Shown in pieces: positions 52,472 to 60,837 of a DNA stretch of 64,000 nt (positions are counted from its first letter, which is position 1; each line of letters starts with the position of its first letter). The stretch spans positions 651,760 to 715,759 of the forward strand of contig NZ_FMCR01000002.1 in the NCBI RefSeq assembly GCF_900091575.1, read 5' to 3'. Source of the stretch: Micromonospora saelicesensis (GTDB lineage Bacteria > Actinomycetota > Actinomycetes > Mycobacteriales > Micromonosporaceae). The notes under the pieces are model-generated. The model was not told the origin of the DNA. It saw only the letters and a program-made list of their open reading frames with translations, and searched no databases. The translations under genes were made by a program, and so were the position numbers.

Positions 52472-53304
52472 AGATCACCAACGAGTTCGCGGTCACCGTC
52501 CCGATCGAACGGGCCTGGGCGGTGCTCACCGACCTGGAAGGGCTCGCGCCGTGCCTGCCGGGCGCCCAGCTGACCGACGTCGACGGCGACGTCTACCAGG
52601 GCCGGGTGCGGGTCAAGGTCGGGCCGGTCGTCTCGGAGTTCGCGGGCACCGCCCGGTTCGTCGAGAAGGACGACGCCGCGTACCGCGGGGTGATCGACGC
52701 GAAGGGCCGTGACGCCCGCTCGGCCGGCACCGCGTCCGCGCTGGTCACCGCCCACCTGCGACCGGACGGCGACCGGACGTTGGTCAGTGTGGACACCGAT
52801 CTGAAGATCTCCGGCAGGCTGGCCCAGTTCGGCAGCGGCATGATCAAGGAGGTGTCGGGCAAGCTGCTGGCCCAGTTCGTCGCCAACCTGGAGGCCAAGC
52901 TCGCCGCCGAACCGCCAGCCCCGCATCCGAACGCCGAACCCGTGACGGCCCCGTCCGCCGCGCCGCCCGAGCCAACCCCGGCCGCGTCCGAGTCAACCCC
53001 GGCGGCGTCCGCCGCGCTGCCCGAGCCAACTCCGACGGCGTCCGCCACGGCGGTCGCGACCACCCCCAGCACCGCTGCCGTGGCACCCTCACCCGTCGAG
53101 CCGTCGCCGGTCGCGCCGTCGGCCGCCGGGCCGTCGGTCGTCAGGCCGTCGGGCGATGCCGTACGTGTCGCGCCGACCGCCGAGCCGGAGGCGCTCGACC
53201 TGCTCAGCATCGCCGGCGGGTCGGTCACCAAGCGCCTCGTACCGGTGCTCGTCGGTCTGGTCGCGGTCGGCGCGGTGATCGCCTGGCTGGTCGCGCGCCG
53301 GTGA
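52468..53304 (+). CDS. coxG: CoxG, SRPBCC protein with C-terminal membrane anchor
   Basis: A 278-residue protein. Residues 1-145 form an SRPBCC/Bet v1-like domain (NEFAVTVPIERAWAVLTDLEGL, CLPGAQL, VKVGPVVSEFAGTARF). A Pro/Ala/Ser-rich linker of about 90 residues follows, ending in one membrane helix (LVPVLVGLVAVGAVIAWLVARR). CoxG links CODH to the membrane and, in mycobacteria, has been implicated in menaquinone delivery. The long flexible tether suits that job. ATGA overlap with coxD; GTGA overlap with coxE. Confidence 0.92.
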   Translation: MKITNEFAVTVPIERAWAVLTDLEGLAPCLPGAQLTDVDGDVYQGRVRVKVGPVVSEFAGTARFVEKDDAAYRGVIDAKGRDARSAGTASALVTAHLRPDGDRTLVSVDTDLKISGRLAQFGSGMIKEVSGKLLAQFVANLEAKLAAEPPAPHPNAEPVTAPSAAPPEPTPAASESTPAASAALPEPTPTASATAVATTPSTAAVAPSPVEPSPVAPSAAGPSVVRPSGDAVRVAPTAEPEALDLLSIAGGSVTKRLVPVLVGLVAVGAVIAWLVARR

Positions 53305-54539
53305 GCCCGGGCGTGCTGCGCGGCGTCGACCGGGCCGCGTTCGCGGTGGCCCTCGCCAGCCGGCTGCGCCGAGCCGGCGTCCCGGCCGGGCTGACCAGCG
53401 TCGACGACTTCGTCCGGGCGCTCGCCGCCAGCCCGCCCGACTCGATGTCGTCGCTCTACTGGGCCGCCCGGATCAGCCTGGTGCGACGGCACACCGACGT
53501 CCCCGCGTTCGACCGGGTCTTCGCGGCGATCTTCGCGGACCCTCCACCGTTGCCCCGATCGCAGCGGTCCGCGCCCCCGACCGGCAGCCCCGACGACGTG
53601 TACGTCAGGGTGCCGGCCGACACCGACGACGCGGGGCCGGGCGGCGGCCTGCCGTGGGCGACACTGCCGCCGGAGGTCGCCGAGACAGCCGAACGCGACA
53701 CCGTGCTGCGACTGCCCGAGCGGCGCCCGAGCGCCCACACCGGGCTCGCCGACCGTCCATTCGACGAACTCGACGCCGCGCAGGTCACGCAACTCGGCGA
53801 CGCCCTGCGCGGGGCCGTCGCCGGTTGGCCGACCCGACGCACCCGGCGGCACGCCGTCGGCTCGTCCGGTGCCCGGATCGCGTTGCGGGCCACCATCGCC
53901 CGGGCCCGGCGTACCGGTTGGGAACCCGTCGAGGTCGTCCGCGCGCGCCCGGTACGGAGGCCACGCCGGGTCGTGCTGCTCTGTGACGTCAGCGAGTCGA
54001 TGCGGGCGCAGGCGACCGCGTACCTGCATCTGATGCGGGCGTTCGCGGTGGTCGCCGACGCGGAGGTGTTCGCGTTCGCCACGACGCTGACCCGGCTCAC
54101 CGTGGTGCTCCGGCACACCTCGGCGGCCGAGGCGGTCGCGCAGGCCAGCGCCGCCGTGACCGACCGGTACGGGGGCACCCGGATCGCCACGAACCTGCGC
54201 GCCCTGCTCACCTTCCACCACGCGGAGGCCGTACGCGGGGCGGTGGTGGTGATCGGGTCGGACGGTTGGGACAGCGATCCGCCCGCCGACCTGGCGGCCG
54301 TGATGGCCCGGCTGAGCCGCCGCGCGTACCGGATCGTCTGGTTGAATCCCCGCGCCGGCGCTCCCGGCTTCGCCCCCCGGGTCGGCGGGATGGCCGCCGC
54401 GCTCCCCTACTGCGACCGGATGCTGCCGGCCGGCACCTTCCAGGACCTGCTGGTCGTCGCCCGTCAGCTCCAGAGCGTCACGTGCACCGACGGCCGGAAA
54501 TGGCCGACGCTGACGCCCGCGCCGCGCATCATCGCCTGA
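53301..54539 (+). CDS. coxE: VWA-domain protein CoxE
   Basis: A 412-residue von Willebrand A protein. The C-terminal VWA domain has a MIDAS-like VLLCDVSESMRAQ (DxSxS type) and GGTRIATNLRALL. The N-terminal half is helical and Arg-rich. CoxE partners with CoxD in maturing the Mo-Cu centre. GTG start overlapping coxG. Its last 76 nt overlap the 3' end of the convergent LysR gene. Confidence 0.9.
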   Translation: MSPGVLRGVDRAAFAVALASRLRRAGVPAGLTSVDDFVRALAASPPDSMSSLYWAARISLVRRHTDVPAFDRVFAAIFADPPPLPRSQRSAPPTGSPDDVYVRVPADTDDAGPGGGLPWATLPPEVAETAERDTVLRLPERRPSAHTGLADRPFDELDAAQVTQLGDALRGAVAGWPTRRTRRHAVGSSGARIALRATIARARRTGWEPVEVVRARPVRRPRRVVLLCDVSESMRAQATAYLHLMRAFAVVADAEVFAFATTLTRLTVVLRHTSAAEAVAQASAAVTDRYGGTRIATNLRALLTFHHAEAVRGAVVVIGSDGWDSDPPADLAAVMARLSRRAYRIVWLNPRAGAPGFAPRVGGMAAALPYCDRMLPAGTFQDLLVVARQLQSVTCTDGRKWPTLTPAPRIIA

Positions 54540-55483
54540 ATCGCCCTCGGCGTCGACGAGAAGCGCCACAGTTCCTCGGCGGCCGACATCGAACCGGGGG
54601 TGGCGAGCACCTGCGCATGCCACACCGCCTCCATCGTCGCGTGCGGCCCCACCACCTGCCCGAGCTGGCCCTGGCGGATGTCCGGCGCGACGGTGAACGC
54701 GAGGGCCGGTGCCACCCCCCTGCCCCGCTTGGCCTCCCCCAGCGCGGCCGCGTGGCTCTGGAAGATCTGCTGCCGCTCTTCCGGCACGGCGAGCCGGCGC
54801 AGCAACGCCGGGACCGCGCCCCACTCGGTGGCGGCCGACGGCCCGAGCAGCCAGGTCTGCTCCCGCAGCTGCCCCGGGGACGCCGCCAGGCCGGCCAGTG
54901 GATGCTCCGGACCGACGGCGATCACGAGCCGGTAGTTCATCACCGGCCGGCAGCCGATGGCGCTGTCGACGACCGACGGCTGCGGACCGATCGCGATGTC
55001 CGCGGCGCGGGTCAACAACAGCGACCCGAACGATCCCGGGTTGCGCACGCTCAACTCGACGTCGAGGTCGGCGGCCCGCTTCGCGAAGAGTTCGATCAGC
55101 CCTGGCGCGGCGAACTCGGCGAACAGGCTGGACGCGGCGACCCGCAGCATCCGTCGCCCGCGCGTCGCCGCGCTGACCTCCAGCATGGTGCGGTCCTGCA
55201 GGCCCAGCAGTTCCGCCGCGCGACTGGCCAGCCGCAGCCCACCTGGGGTGAACGCGAGGCCCGCGGCCGTCCGGGCGAAGAGCTTGTCGCCGAACTCCTT
55301 GCGCAGCTGGGCGATGTGCAGCGACACCGCCGACTCGGAGACCTGAAGCTCCGCGGCTGCCTGTTTGACCGAGCCCAGCCGGACCACGGCGACGTACGCG
55401 CGCAGCTGTGTCGGGGTCACCGGCGTCACCCTCTTCCCCGCGATCGCGTGGCTCGGCTCGGCGTCGAGACGAACGTCGATCAT
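54464..55483 (-). CDS. LysR-family transcriptional regulator next to the cox operon
   Basis: A 339-residue regulator. The winged HTH is TQLRAYVAVVRLGSVKQAAAEL followed by VSESAVSLHIAQLRKEFG. The effector domain (MLRVAASSLFAEFAAPGLIE, ADIAIGPQP) is of the CbbR-like type. A GTG near 55420 (VTPTQLRAY) would remove an unconserved 21-residue N-terminus. Its convergence with coxE and shared 3' sequence suggest control of, or interference with, the cox genes. Inducer unknown. Confidence 0.85.
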   Translation of the reverse strand: MIDVRLDAEPSHAIAGKRVTPVTPTQLRAYVAVVRLGSVKQAAAELQVSESAVSLHIAQLRKEFGDKLFARTAAGLAFTPGGLRLASRAAELLGLQDRTMLEVSAATRGRRMLRVAASSLFAEFAAPGLIELFAKRAADLDVELSVRNPGSFGSLLLTRAADIAIGPQPSVVDSAIGCRPVMNYRLVIAVGPEHPLAGLAASPGQLREQTWLLGPSAATEWGAVPALLRRLAVPEERQQIFQSHAAALGEAKRGRGVAPALAFTVAPDIRQGQLGQVVGPHATMEAVWHAQVLATPGSMSAAEELWRFSSTPRAIQAMMRGAGVSVGHFRPSVHVTLWS

Positions 55484-55577
55484 CCCGCGCTGGTCCGTCC
55501 CACCGCCAGCGGCCGATCATCTGATCGTCGGGCCCGGTGCCGTTCACCGGGGACCGAAGCGGTGACGGGTGCTCCGG

Positions 55578-56378
55578 TCAGCTCTCGGTGGTGGCCGCCT
55601 GGCTTCCGGACACGCAGTACACGTCGCCGGAGTTCGCGGCGTGCGGCAGTTCGTGCAGGTGCGTCGCCAGGTCGGTCGCGGACGTCCAGCGTCGGAACGT
55701 CATCGACTTGTCGTCGCCCACCGCGACGTCGAAGCCGTCGAAGCCCAGCGCGGTCAGGCGATCGAGGCACCGGTCGGCGACCGCACGCGCGATGGTGGTG
55801 AACTCGAACGACAACGCGGGCAGTGGGCGGCTCAGGCCGGCCAGCACCTCGTCCTCGAAACCCTCAACGTCGATCTTGGTGAAGGTCGGCACGCCGTACG
55901 TCTCGATCAGCGCGTCGACGGTGACCACCGGGACCTCGATGTCGGTATCCCACACCTGGCCCTCCCACCCGCCCGCACCCTTCGCGGCGCGGACGAAGTC
56001 CGGTGAGGCGGTCGAGACGGTGGGGTTGGCGGAGTTGACGTGCAGCCGGGTGCGACCAGGGAGCGCGCCACACGCTGCGTCGACCAGTGTCACCTGGTCG
56101 TCGTCGGCGTAGATCGCCCGCAGGACGCGCAGACACAGCGGCTGCGGTTCCACAGCGACGACCCGGGCACCGAGGCGACGGAAGCTGGCGATGTGGTCGC
56201 CCACGTGGGAGCCGATGTCGAAGACGAGGTCCCCACTCCTGACGAAGCGGGAGTAGAAGGCGTCCATCCTCGCGTCCCGGTCGGGATCGCCGTAGTAGAC
56301 GTCCAGCGACCGGTGCAGCAGGGACAGGGCCGGGTCGTTCCGGAGCGCGGCGATCCTGGTGTCGGTGGTAGCCGTCAT
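55578..56378 (-). CDS. FkbM-family methyltransferase
   Basis: A 266-residue SAM-dependent O-methyltransferase. VFDIGSHVGDHIASFRRLGARVVAVEP is motif I, and TFTKIDVEGFEDEVLAGL is the FkbM signature (K-I/D-V-E-G-x-E). It should methylate a hydroxyl, often of a sugar or polyketide. It lies downstream of a sulfatase-like and a CDP-alcohol transferase gene on the same strand, so a cell-surface glycan or lipid target is likely. Confidence 0.85.
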   Translation of the reverse strand: MTATTDTRIAALRNDPALSLLHRSLDVYYGDPDRDARMDAFYSRFVRSGDLVFDIGSHVGDHIASFRRLGARVVAVEPQPLCLRVLRAIYADDDQVTLVDAACGALPGRTRLHVNSANPTVSTASPDFVRAAKGAGGWEGQVWDTDIEVPVVTVDALIETYGVPTFTKIDVEGFEDEVLAGLSRPLPALSFEFTTIARAVADRCLDRLTALGFDGFDVAVGDDKSMTFRRWTSATDLATHLHELPHAANSGDVYCVSGSQAATTES

Positions 56379-56414
56379 CTGTCTGGGGTCCAGTCCGTGG
56401 GAGAGGTGGCCGGG

Positions 56415-58070
56415 TTACGGTCCGAAGGCGGTCAAAAACCGGTCCCGGAAGGCGTCCATCCGCCAGACCGGCGCCTGCGGCCCGGGCTTCAACCCGTCCT
56501 GCCAGCCCCACCCGGAGATCCGGTCCAACACGGCCCGATCACGGGTGATGATCGAGATCGGCACGTCGTGGCTGGCGTTCTCGCCGGTGACGACAGCGGC
56601 GGGTTGGTGGTCACCGAGGACGATGAACACGAGGTCGTCGTCTCCGTAGGTCCGCACGTAGGAGATGAGCGAGCCGAGGGTGTACTCGATGGACTTTCGG
56701 TAGTCCGCCCGGATCTGGGCGGTGTTGCGGCGCTTGTCGTCCGACCTGCCCGCGCCGGACCCACGGTAGACCGCGCCGTCGCCGACGTCGGCCCAGTCGA
56801 GCAGCGGCGGGACGGGCGTCCAGGGCGCGTGACTCGACACCAGCGCCAGCTCGGTCATCACGTTGCCGTCGCGCTTTGCCTGCTCCAGGCGCCGCCAGCT
56901 CGCGAGGGTGTACTGGTCGGGCGGGGTGCCGAAGCTGAACTTCGGGCCACGGTACGCGAGCGCCTTGGCGTCGTAGAACCTGTCGTAGCCGAAGAAGGAA
57001 CCCTCCGGCCATGCCCTGGTGACGGCGGGCATCACGCCGACGGTCTGCCAGTTCGCCCGTCGGAAGGCGCCGTTGAGGGTCATCCGGTCACTGGCCAGCA
57101 GGGTGCGGTGCCGCTGGTCGTTGTCGATCCAGAGGCCGGAGAGCAGCGTGTCGTGCGCGAGCCAACTGCCGCCACCGAAGGTGGGCGAGGTGAGGAAGCC
57201 GCTCTGCGCGGCGAAACCCGCCGCGCCCAGCTCGCTGGTGCCACGGTCGAGCACCGCGCCGACCTGCGGCGCGAACTCCGGGTCCTCGACGGCGTCCCGG
57301 CCGTAGCTCTCCACGAAGGCGACGACCACGTTCTTGCCGCGCAGCGCGGTCAGTAGCTGGTCACCCGGGGTGTCGCCGAACCTGTCGGCCTCGATCAGCG
57401 CGCCGAACGTCTCGCGGTCGTCGAGGCGCAGGCGCACCTGGAAGCCGTGACCGTTGGCCAGGGTGGTCGCGGACGTGTCGGCGACCGGCACGCCCTCGAC
57501 CACCCGCACGTTGAACGCGGCGCAGGCCACCCAGACGACCACCAGCGCGGCCACGATCCGGGTGGTTCCGGTGCGGTGCCGGACCACCAGTCGCCGCAGT
57601 CGCCGCATCGACAGCGTGACCAGTGCGGGCAGGCCCACGAACACCACCGCCAGGGTGACGGCGACGCCGATGGCGGCGGGTCGACCGTACGACTCGCTGA
57701 GGAAGGCGAACCCCTCGTCGAGGAGCGCCCAGTCGAGCACCGGGTCGAACGCCCGGCTCAGCGAGGCGGTGAACCCCAGGTCGAGCAGCTTCAACAGGCC
57801 GAGCAGGCCGAGGGCCACGCCGGCCAGCGTCGCGACCAGTCGGCTGCCGCGAGACGGCAGGGCGAGCAGGAGGGCCGCGACCAGCAGCGCCTCCAGGGGT
57901 ATCCGCGCGAACGCGGCCGGGCTGAGTCGGCCGAAGTCGTACGGCACGGTGAGGACGAGCAGCACGAGCAGCGCGGCCAGCACGGTCGTCAGCCGGGCGC
58001 CGATGGAGCGTTTCGGCCGATCCTCGACGTCGGTGCCGTCGGCGGTCCCGCCCGAGGCTTCGCCTCTCAT
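56415..58070 (-). CDS. Membrane sulfatase-like / LTA synthase-like protein
   Basis: A 551-residue protein with four or five N-terminal membrane helices (LTTVLAALLVLLVLTVPYDF, LEALLVAALLLALP and so on) and a large extracytoplasmic alkaline-phosphatase-fold domain. FVESYGRDAVED begins the metal site region; LALVSSHAPWTPVP and FIVLGDHQPAAVVTG (with a GDHQP motif) complete it. This layout matches lipoteichoic-acid-synthase and phosphoglycerol-transferase proteins and actinobacterial surface sulfatases. The nucleophile usually falls at the T/S near SPTFGGGSW. Start ATG 58070 is preferred; in-frame ATGs at 58130 and 58223 exist. Confidence 0.82.
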   Translation of the reverse strand: MRGEASGGTADGTDVEDRPKRSIGARLTTVLAALLVLLVLTVPYDFGRLSPAAFARIPLEALLVAALLLALPSRGSRLVATLAGVALGLLGLLKLLDLGFTASLSRAFDPVLDWALLDEGFAFLSESYGRPAAIGVAVTLAVVFVGLPALVTLSMRRLRRLVVRHRTGTTRIVAALVVVWVACAAFNVRVVEGVPVADTSATTLANGHGFQVRLRLDDRETFGALIEADRFGDTPGDQLLTALRGKNVVVAFVESYGRDAVEDPEFAPQVGAVLDRGTSELGAAGFAAQSGFLTSPTFGGGSWLAHDTLLSGLWIDNDQRHRTLLASDRMTLNGAFRRANWQTVGVMPAVTRAWPEGSFFGYDRFYDAKALAYRGPKFSFGTPPDQYTLASWRRLEQAKRDGNVMTELALVSSHAPWTPVPPLLDWADVGDGAVYRGSGAGRSDDKRRNTAQIRADYRKSIEYTLGSLISYVRTYGDDDLVFIVLGDHQPAAVVTGENASHDVPISIITRDRAVLDRISGWGWQDGLKPGPQAPVWRMDAFRDRFLTAFGP

Positions 58071-58168
58071 CGCCCTCCGTCCCTGGCTCGGCAGCTGACG
58101 TACGCGCGTCAAGAGCGACAACCCGGGCATCCTTCCATGATCTTTGCTGGGCGCGGTATCCGGGCGGC

Positions 58169-59038
58169 TCAGACGCGGGCGATCCCGCGCCGGGCCACGG
58201 CGACAGTGGGACGGTCCGACCACGGCAGCCCATCGGTAGTGCTCGGGGTCAGCTCGGCCAGCGCCGCCCCGGCGCGTGGGGCGCTGTGGCTCGCCGAGCT
58301 GGCCGGCTGGACCATCGCACCCTCGGCGCCGTGGATGACGGTGTGGCGGAGGCGCCGGGTCGTCCAGAGCCAGGCGACGTCACGCCCGAACGACTCGACC
58401 AGCAGCGCCACCGACACCACCAGCACCACTGTCGTCAGCGGCGCGGGCAGCACGTCGGCCATCGCCACCGTCAACACCACGCCCTGGATCGCGGCGACGA
58501 CCTTGCTCCAGTAACGCGGCGGCGCGGATCCCCGCATCCACTCCAACACCCAGGTCGCGGCGCCGAAGAGGTAGCGCATCGCGCCGATCACGAGCACCCA
58601 GCCACCCACCGCGGGGGCCACGTGCAGGCAGAGCACCAGGACCAGGAAGGAGTCGATCTCCATGTCGAAGCGCGCGCCGAGCTCGCTGGTGGTCCCGGTG
58701 CGGCGGGCCGTGTACCCGTCCACGGCGTCGAGGGCCAACGCCACGCTGGTGAGGACGACCATCAGTGTGATCGGCGCCGACCGGCCGAACGAGTCGGCGG
58801 CCAGGGCCGTCACGCCGCCGACGAGGATCGCCCGGCTCAGGGTCACCCGGTCGGCCGGGGTGAGGGCACCCGCGCCCGAGCGGGACATCCCCCGGCTGAG
58901 CAGGGCGCACAGGACCACCCCGTACGCCAGCCCCGCCACCCAGCCCGCCGTGCCCAGACCGACCGTCTCCGCCAGCACCGCCAGCAGGACGATCTGCACG
59001 AGCAGTCCGATGACCGGACCAGTTCGAACCGTTGACAT
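58169..59038 (-). CDS. CDP-alcohol phosphatidyltransferase family protein
   Basis: A 289-residue membrane enzyme with six or so helices. The CDP-OH motif is complete: ALDAVDGYTARRTGTTSEL followed by G ARFDMEID (DxxDGxxARx8GxxxDxxxD). It joins a CDP-activated lipid or alcohol to an acceptor. GGAGG lies 4-5 nt before the ATG at 59038. Nearby sulfatase and FkbM genes suggest an envelope phospholipid or teichoic-acid-like pathway. Confidence 0.9.
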   Translation of the reverse strand: MSTVRTGPVIGLLVQIVLLAVLAETVGLGTAGWVAGLAYGVVLCALLSRGMSRSGAGALTPADRVTLSRAILVGGVTALAADSFGRSAPITLMVVLTSVALALDAVDGYTARRTGTTSELGARFDMEIDSFLVLVLCLHVAPAVGGWVLVIGAMRYLFGAATWVLEWMRGSAPPRYWSKVVAAIQGVVLTVAMADVLPAPLTTVVLVVSVALLVESFGRDVAWLWTTRRLRHTVIHGAEGAMVQPASSASHSAPRAGAALAELTPSTTDGLPWSDRPTVAVARRGIARV

Positions 59039-59224
59039 CGTGCCTCCGTGACTCTGGTGGGTGACCCTGACCGTCATCACGGAAAATATGACCGATCGGT
59101 TCATTCTGAACGCGATCCGGCAGGGTGCCACGGAGGGACGTGCCCCTTCGGCCGCCGGTTAATCGTCCATCGTGGGCCGCCCGCCGTCGGCTGACCGGTG
59201 CGGGCGTCGATCGTCGCGTACGGG

Positions 59225-59998
59225 TCAGGGCGTCGGCAGGGTGAGCACGTCCGCACCGTCGTCGGTGATGGCGATGGTGTGCTCGCTGTGCGCCGTCCGG
59301 CAGCCCGTCGCGCTGCGGAGGGTCCAGCCATCGGCATCGGTGACGAGCGTGGCGGTGTCCGCCATCACCCACGGCTCCAGCGCCAGCAGCAGCCCCGGGC
59401 GTAGCCGGTAGCCGCGACCGGGGCGCCCGGTGTTGGAGACGTGCGGGTCCTGGTGCATCGTCGATCCGACGCCGTGGCCGCCGAACTCCGTGTTGACCGA
59501 GTATCCCGCCGCCTTGAGGACCGAGCCGATCGCGTGGGAGATGTCACCGATGGGAACGCCAGGGCCGGCGGCGGCGATCCCCGCCTGCAACGCGCGCTCG
59601 GTCGCCTCGATCAGCGCGACGCTCTCCGGGGGCCGCACGTCGCCAACGATGAAGCTGATCGCCGAGTCCGCGACGACTCCACCCTGGGAGACGGCGAGGT
59701 CGAGCGAGAGCAGGTCGCCGTCGGCGAGCGGGTAGTCGTACGGCAATCCGTGCAGCACGGCGTCATTCACCGACGTGCAGATGTAGTGGCCGAACGGCCC
59801 GCGCCCGAAGGACGGCTCATAGTCGACGTAGCAGGACTGCGCCCCGGCCTCGGTGATCATGGCCTGCGCCCACCGGTCGATGTCCAGGAGGTTGGTGCCG
59901 ACCACGCAGCGGCTCTTCAGCGTCTGCAGGATGCCGGCGACCAGCGCGCCGGCGCCCTTCGCTCGCAGCACGTCGGTGGGGCTCAGGATCTCGATCAT
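59225..59998 (-). CDS. map: Type I methionine aminopeptidase
   Basis: A 257-residue metallopeptidase that removes N-terminal Met. The five metal ligands are visible: SLDLAVSQGGVVADS (two Asp), GHGVGSTMHQDP (His), ALEPWVM (Glu) and SEHTIAITD (Glu). AGGAAGG lies 7 nt before the ATG at 59998. It diverges from an XRE-type regulator across 65 bp. It may be a second, regulated copy beside a housekeeping map elsewhere. Confidence 0.93.
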   Translation of the reverse strand: MIEILSPTDVLRAKGAGALVAGILQTLKSRCVVGTNLLDIDRWAQAMITEAGAQSCYVDYEPSFGRGPFGHYICTSVNDAVLHGLPYDYPLADGDLLSLDLAVSQGGVVADSAISFIVGDVRPPESVALIEATERALQAGIAAAGPGVPIGDISHAIGSVLKAAGYSVNTEFGGHGVGSTMHQDPHVSNTGRPGRGYRLRPGLLLALEPWVMADTATLVTDADGWTLRSATGCRTAHSEHTIAITDDGADVLTLPTP

Positions 59999-60026
59999 GC
60001 AGCGCCTTCCTCGGACGACCAATAAG

Positions 60027-60057
60027 TATCCCGGCCATATTATCCCGGTACTAGAAT
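60027..60057. promoter_or_regulatory. Promoter region of the map/XRE pair with two TATCCCGG repeats
   Basis: TATCCCGG occurs at 60027-60034 and 60041-60048, 14 bp apart. TAGAAT at 60052-60057 is a good -10 for the plus strand; transcription would start close to the XRE ATG at 60064, giving a nearly leaderless message. The repeats are well placed to bind the XRE protein. Confidence 0.5.
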
Positions 60058-60063
60058 CGGAGC

Positions 60064-60366
60064 ATGGTCAGGTTGCCGCTCACTCCCGCAGAGCTCGAAC
60101 GCGGACAGCGCCTCGGTGCCCTCCTGCGTCGAGCCCGTGGAGAGCGTTCGATGCTCCTCACCGCGTTGGACGCGGGCGTCTCGCCGGAGACTCTTCGAAA
60201 GATCGAGTCCGGCCGGATAGCCACCCCCGCGTTTCCGACCATCGCGGCGATCGCCGACGTCCTCGGCCTCTCCCTCGACGCCGTCTGGTCGGAGATCAAC
60301 ACGTCGGACGGCAGCGCCGAACTCCCCCGACCGACGCGCACCGCGCGCGAACGGTTGGCCTCCTAG
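60064..60366 (+). CDS. XRE-family helix-turn-helix regulator
   Basis: A 100-residue protein that is a single HTH_3-like domain: LGALLRRARGERSMLLTALDAG, SPETLRKIESGRIATPAFPTI and IADVLGLSLDAVW. No SD is visible before the ATG, and a -10 lies about 7 nt upstream, so it may be leaderless. It diverges from map. It presumably represses the map/XRE intergenic promoters. Confidence 0.85.
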   Translation: MVRLPLTPAELERGQRLGALLRRARGERSMLLTALDAGVSPETLRKIESGRIATPAFPTIAAIADVLGLSLDAVWSEINTSDGSAELPRPTRTARERLAS

Positions 60367-60385
60367 CGCGCTGCGGTCGAGCCGG

Positions 60386-60484
60386 TTGACGCCGCCGCGG
60401 GTGGGCCCGATTCGCTTTCGCTGTGTACGCCTTGTCGACCAGGACTCGGTCAAGACCTCGTCTTCGGGACGGCCTGTTGTCGGG
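60386..60484 (-). pseudogene. Small DDE transposase remnant
   Basis: Minus-strand reading gives RPSRRRGLDRVLVDKAYTAK then ANRAHPRRRQ, which resembles the VLxDKAYxSxxxRxxLRRR part of IS5/IS4-group transposases. Only about 33 codons remain, with no start, no ends and no catalytic context. Confidence 0.45.
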
Positions 60485-60646
60485 TGCAAAAGGCGCATGT
60501 GGTCAGGACCCGAATGAACTGCGGGCCATCACTGCGCTGCCGGCAGAGCCCCTTCCCACGATAAATAACCTAACAGTGATTCTTCCCGATCGGTATCGGA
60601 CAGACGCCCGACTGCGCAGGTCAGCGGGGGTGGCTAAGTTCGCCCA

Positions 60647-60748
60647 ATGCCCACCAACATCATCGGTGCGGAATCCGCGGATACCTGGACGCTCGGTGAC
60701 CTGAGCGTCAATCGGATCGGATTTGGCGCGCTGGTCCGAGCTACGTGA
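60647..60748 (+). pseudogene. Aldo/keto reductase N-terminal stub
   Basis: The frame from ATG 60647 reads MPTNIIGAESADTWTLGDL then SVNRIGFGALVRAT and stops at 60746-60748. ADTWTLGDLxVNRIGFGAMRL is the N-terminus of actinobacterial aldo/keto reductases, of about 290-330 residues. Here only 33 codons survive; the rest of the gene is absent up to the MFS gene at 60838. It is probably a deletion remnant. Confidence 0.6.
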
Positions 60749-60837
60749 CGCGGGACTCCTAACGAGTTGGCCAACCTCGACTGACGGCCCTCGGCAGGAT
60801 TCAGCCCTGCCACCACCTCGGCGGAAGGTTCGTCACT

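Noticed and set aside
52593..55547. A 984-codon minus-strand open frame across coxG, coxE and the LysR gene
   Set aside because: Arg/Pro-rich shadow of three well-supported genes, with no domain of its own.
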